From UBA8828 sp046315175 (GTDB lineage: Bacteria > Verrucomicrobiota > Verrucomicrobiia > Opitutales > UBA953): 64,000 bases of DNA. The stretch spans positions 1 through 64,000 of the forward strand of contig JBKDBK010000002.1 in the NCBI GenBank assembly GCA_046315175.1. Direction: 5' to 3'. Position numbers and translations under genes: made by a program. The notes under the pieces were generated by a model, which was not told the origin of the DNA, did no database searches, and saw nothing but the letters and a program-made list of their open reading frames with translations. Below are positions 62,145 through 64,000 of the stretch, piece by piece; position 1 is the first letter of the stretch; each line of letters begins with the position of its first letter.

Positions 62145-62600
62145 ATGCGCCACCGCAGCCACCGCAACACCCTCGGGGTCAAGAAGGAGCACCGCATCTC
62201 GCTGGTCGCCAACCTCGCCGCCCAGCTCATCACCCACGCGCGCATCCGCACCACGCTGTCGCGCGCCCGGGCCGTCCGCCCCTTCGTCGAGAAGATCATC
62301 ACCCTGGCCAAGAAGGGCGTCGCCGCCGACTCCCCCTCGGTCCGCCTCCACTACTACCGCCTCGCCCTCTCCCGCGTCCGCGACGAGTCCGCGGTCGCCC
62401 TCCTCTTCAAGGAGCGCGCCTCCGGCTTCGCCAACCGCAAGGGCGGCTACACCCGCATCTACAAGCTTGACGCCCGCCGCGGCGACGCCGCCGAGACCGC
62501 CCTGATCGAGCTCGTGGGCAAGGACGACGTCGCCCCCGCCAAGCCCAAGCCCCGCGTCCGCAAGGCCAAGGCGCCCGAGGCCGCCCCGGCCCAGGCCTAA
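62145..62600 (+). CDS. rplQ: 50S ribosomal protein bL17
   Basis: A 151-residue protein near the tunnel exit. MRHRSHRNTLGVKKEHRISL, NLAAQLITHARIRTTLSRAR and GGYTRIYKLDARRGDAAETA match. The last ~25 residues are a Lys/Ala/Pro tail (VAPAKPKPRVRKAKAPEAAP), longer than usual. It is the last gene of the ribosomal cluster. Confidence 0.95.
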   Translation: MRHRSHRNTLGVKKEHRISLVANLAAQLITHARIRTTLSRARAVRPFVEKIITLAKKGVAADSPSVRLHYYRLALSRVRDESAVALLFKERASGFANRKGGYTRIYKLDARRGDAAETALIELVGKDDVAPAKPKPRVRKAKAPEAAPAQA

Positions 62601-62629
62601 GCCGCGGAGCCCGCCCGGCCCCACCGGAC

Positions 62630-62650
62630 GCGCCCGCCCGCCGCGGGCGC
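62630..62650 (+). terminator. GC hairpin after rplQ, weak terminator candidate
   Basis: GCGCCCG (62630-62636) pairs with CGGGCGC (62644-62650) across a 7-base loop, 30 bases after the rplQ stop. Only a short GTTTCC follows, so termination would be inefficient; read-through into the next gene is possible. Confidence 0.3.
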
Positions 62651-62669
62651 GCCCGGCGCCGTTTCCCCG

Positions 62670-62903
62670 ATGATCGCCGTTGAGCTCGGAACCTTCCTCG
62701 CCCTCGCCGTGGGCCTGGGCTGCGCCCTGCCGCTCGGGGCCTGGCTCTGGTACGACCGCCGCGAGGCCCTCCTCGCCGACCCCCGCCGCCTACGCTCCGC
62801 CTTCGCCTGCGGCCGCTGCGGGCGCACCTACTCCCGGCCCCGCCTCCGCGAGGAGGCCCCCTGCCCGGGCTGCGGGGCGAACAATGTTCGCCTCCGCTTC
62901 TGA
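62670..62903 (+). CDS. Small membrane protein with a zinc-ribbon tail
   Basis: A 77-residue protein with one N-terminal membrane segment (about 5-28, ELGTFLALAVGLGCALPLGA) and a C-terminal zinc ribbon, CGRCGRTYSRPRLREEAPCP followed by GCG, giving two CxxC knuckles. I do not recognise a family with known function; similar ribbons are often labelled HypA-like without proof. It lies between the ribosomal cluster and guaA, 24 bases before the latter. Confidence 0.65.
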   Translation: MIAVELGTFLALAVGLGCALPLGAWLWYDRREALLADPRRLRSAFACGRCGRTYSRPRLREEAPCPGCGANNVRLRF

Positions 62904-62927
62904 AGCCCCCCATCCTCCCCCCTCCCC

Positions 62928-64000
62928 ATGGCCAACCAGACCATCGCCGTCCTCGATTTCGGGTCCCAGTACACCCAGGTCATCGCCCGGCGCATCCGCG
63001 AGTGCCGCGTCCACTCCCGCATCTATCCCTTCGGCGTCGACGCCGCCACCCTCCGCGCCGACGGCGTCCGCGGCGTCATCCTCTCCGGCGGTCCCGCCAG
63101 CGTCCGCGCCAAGGGCTCGCCCCGCCCCGATCCTGCCGTCTTCGACCTCGGCGTGCCCGTCCTCGGCATCTGCTACGGCGTCCAGCTGATGGGCGAGATG
63201 CTCGGCGGCAAGGTCGCCCCCTCCGCCCACCGCGAGTACGGGCACGGCACCCTCCGCTTCCGCGCCGGCTCCGACCTCCTCCACGGCCTTCGCGGCCCCC
63301 TCCGCGTCTGGAACTCCCACGGCGACAAGGTCGCGCGGCTCCCCCGGGGCTTCCGCGCCGTCGCCAGCACCGAGAACTCGGAGCACGCCGTCGTGCAGGA
63401 CTCCGCCCGGCGCTTCTACGGCATCCAGTTCCACCCCGAGGTCGCCCACTCCGAGCGCGGGATGGACATCCTCCGCAACTTCCTCTTCCGCATCTGCCGC
63501 TGCCGCCCCGACTGGGTGATGGAGGACTACGCCGGCGCCGCCATCCGCCAGATCCGCGCCCAGGTCGGGAAGTCCCACGTCATCCTCGGCCTTTCCGGCG
63601 GGGTCGACTCCTCCGTCGCCGCCGCCCTCATCCAGAAGGCGATCGGCCGCCAGCTGACCTGCGTCTTCGTCGACAACGGCCTGCTCCGCCTCGGCGAGCG
63701 CCAGCAGGTCGAGCGCATGTTCCGCGGCCGCTTCAAGGTCGACCTCCGCGTGGTCGACGCCTCCGACCGCTTCCTGCGCAAGCTCCGCGGCGTCACCGAC
63801 CCCGAGCGCAAGCGGAAGATCATCGGCCACGAGTTCATCCGCGTGTTCGACGCCGAGGTCGCCAAGATCCGCCGCCGCGGCAAGGTCGAGTTCCTCGCCC
63901 AGGGCACCCTCTACCCCGACATCATCGAGTCCGTCGCCATCGACGGCAACCCCGCCGCCACCATCAAGAGCCACCACAACGTCGGCGGCCTCCCCAAGCG
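62928..64000 (+). CDS. guaA: GMP synthase (glutamine-hydrolysing), cut by the window end
   Basis: The first 357 residues of an enzyme converting XMP to GMP with glutamine and ATP. The class-I amidotransferase domain has ILSGGPASV, the nucleophile in GICYGVQLMGE (Cys 82) and FHPEVAHSE. The ATP-pyrophosphatase domain has the P-loop ILGLSGGVDSSVAAALI and AQGTLYPDIIES. The frame is open to the last base, so the C-terminal dimerisation domain lies beyond the window. Confidence 0.97.
   Translation, partial: MANQTIAVLDFGSQYTQVIARRIRECRVHSRIYPFGVDAATLRADGVRGVILSGGPASVRAKGSPRPDPAVFDLGVPVLGICYGVQLMGEMLGGKVAPSAHREYGHGTLRFRAGSDLLHGLRGPLRVWNSHGDKVARLPRGFRAVASTENSEHAVVQDSARRFYGIQFHPEVAHSERGMDILRNFLFRICRCRPDWVMEDYAGAAIRQIRAQVGKSHVILGLSGGVDSSVAAALIQKAIGRQLTCVFVDNGLLRLGERQQVERMFRGRFKVDLRVVDASDRFLRKLRGVTDPERKRKIIGHEFIRVFDAEVAKIRRRGKVEFLAQGTLYPDIIESVAIDGNPAATIKSHHNVGGLPK

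Overview
The window looks like chromosomal DNA of a very GC-rich member of the Verrucomicrobiota, most likely class Opitutia/Opitutae. This is inferred from gene content and was not tested by search. Pointers are a PEP-CTERM sorted protein, a PSD1/planctomycete-type cytochrome c protein paired with a DUF1501 protein, a DUF1080 protein, a double-length UvrA, strong third-position GC bias, and ribosomal genes without Shine-Dalgarno motifs. There is no prophage, no insertion-sequence transposase, no CRISPR array, and no rRNA or tRNA gene that I can see.

Layout. 1-4050 (minus): a PEP-CTERM protein, then a desaturase / FAD oxidoreductase / TrmO run. 4151-6890 (plus): an ECF sigma factor, a probable anti-sigma factor, a PDZ protein and a DUF420 membrane protein. 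6891-8027: a gene-free 1.1 kb stretch packed with short hairpin repeats. 8028-12473 (plus): FtsB-like protein, argH, a LysE-type exporter, a two-domain NIPSNAP lipoprotein and a DUF418 membrane protein. 12485-16989 (minus): DUF1501, PSD1 cytochrome and an outer-membrane protein. 17036-21897 (minus): a small unknown gene, metH, then rsmG as a separate gene. 22113-28019: Dabb protein, small membrane protein, rplU-rpmA, a gamma carbonic anhydrase overlapping a protein of a family labelled 3-methyladenine DNA glycosylase, DUF1080, a sigma-54 response regulator and a SanA-like protein. 28022-33893 (minus): dprA, nnr, acpS, pdxJ and a transglutaminase-like protein, tightly packed. 33952-44164 (minus): giant uvrA, fau/ygfA, ctaB, ctaA, sufE and a TPR protein.

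44336-62600 (plus) is the fused str-S10-spc-alpha ribosomal cluster: rpsL, rpsG, fusA, rpsJ, rplC, rplD, rplW, rplB, rpsS, an extra exported-protein gene, rplV, rpsC, rplP, rpmC, rpsQ, rplN, rplX, rplE, rpsN, rpsH, rplF, rplR, rpsE, rplO, secY, map, rpsM, rpsK, rpsD, rpoA, rplQ. tuf, rpmD, adk, infA and rpmJ are not at their usual places. It is followed by a small zinc-ribbon membrane protein and guaA, which runs off the window.

The most unusual points are these. fusA has no stop codon before rpsJ and reads through most of rpsJ in another frame. A signal-peptide protein gene sits between rpsS and rplV. SecY has an extra C-terminal membrane segment. A family of REP-like hairpins, with a GTAG head, varying stems and three-base loops, fills 6891-8027 and recurs elsewhere. 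The N-terminal part of a TPR gene is much lower in GC than the rest of the window.
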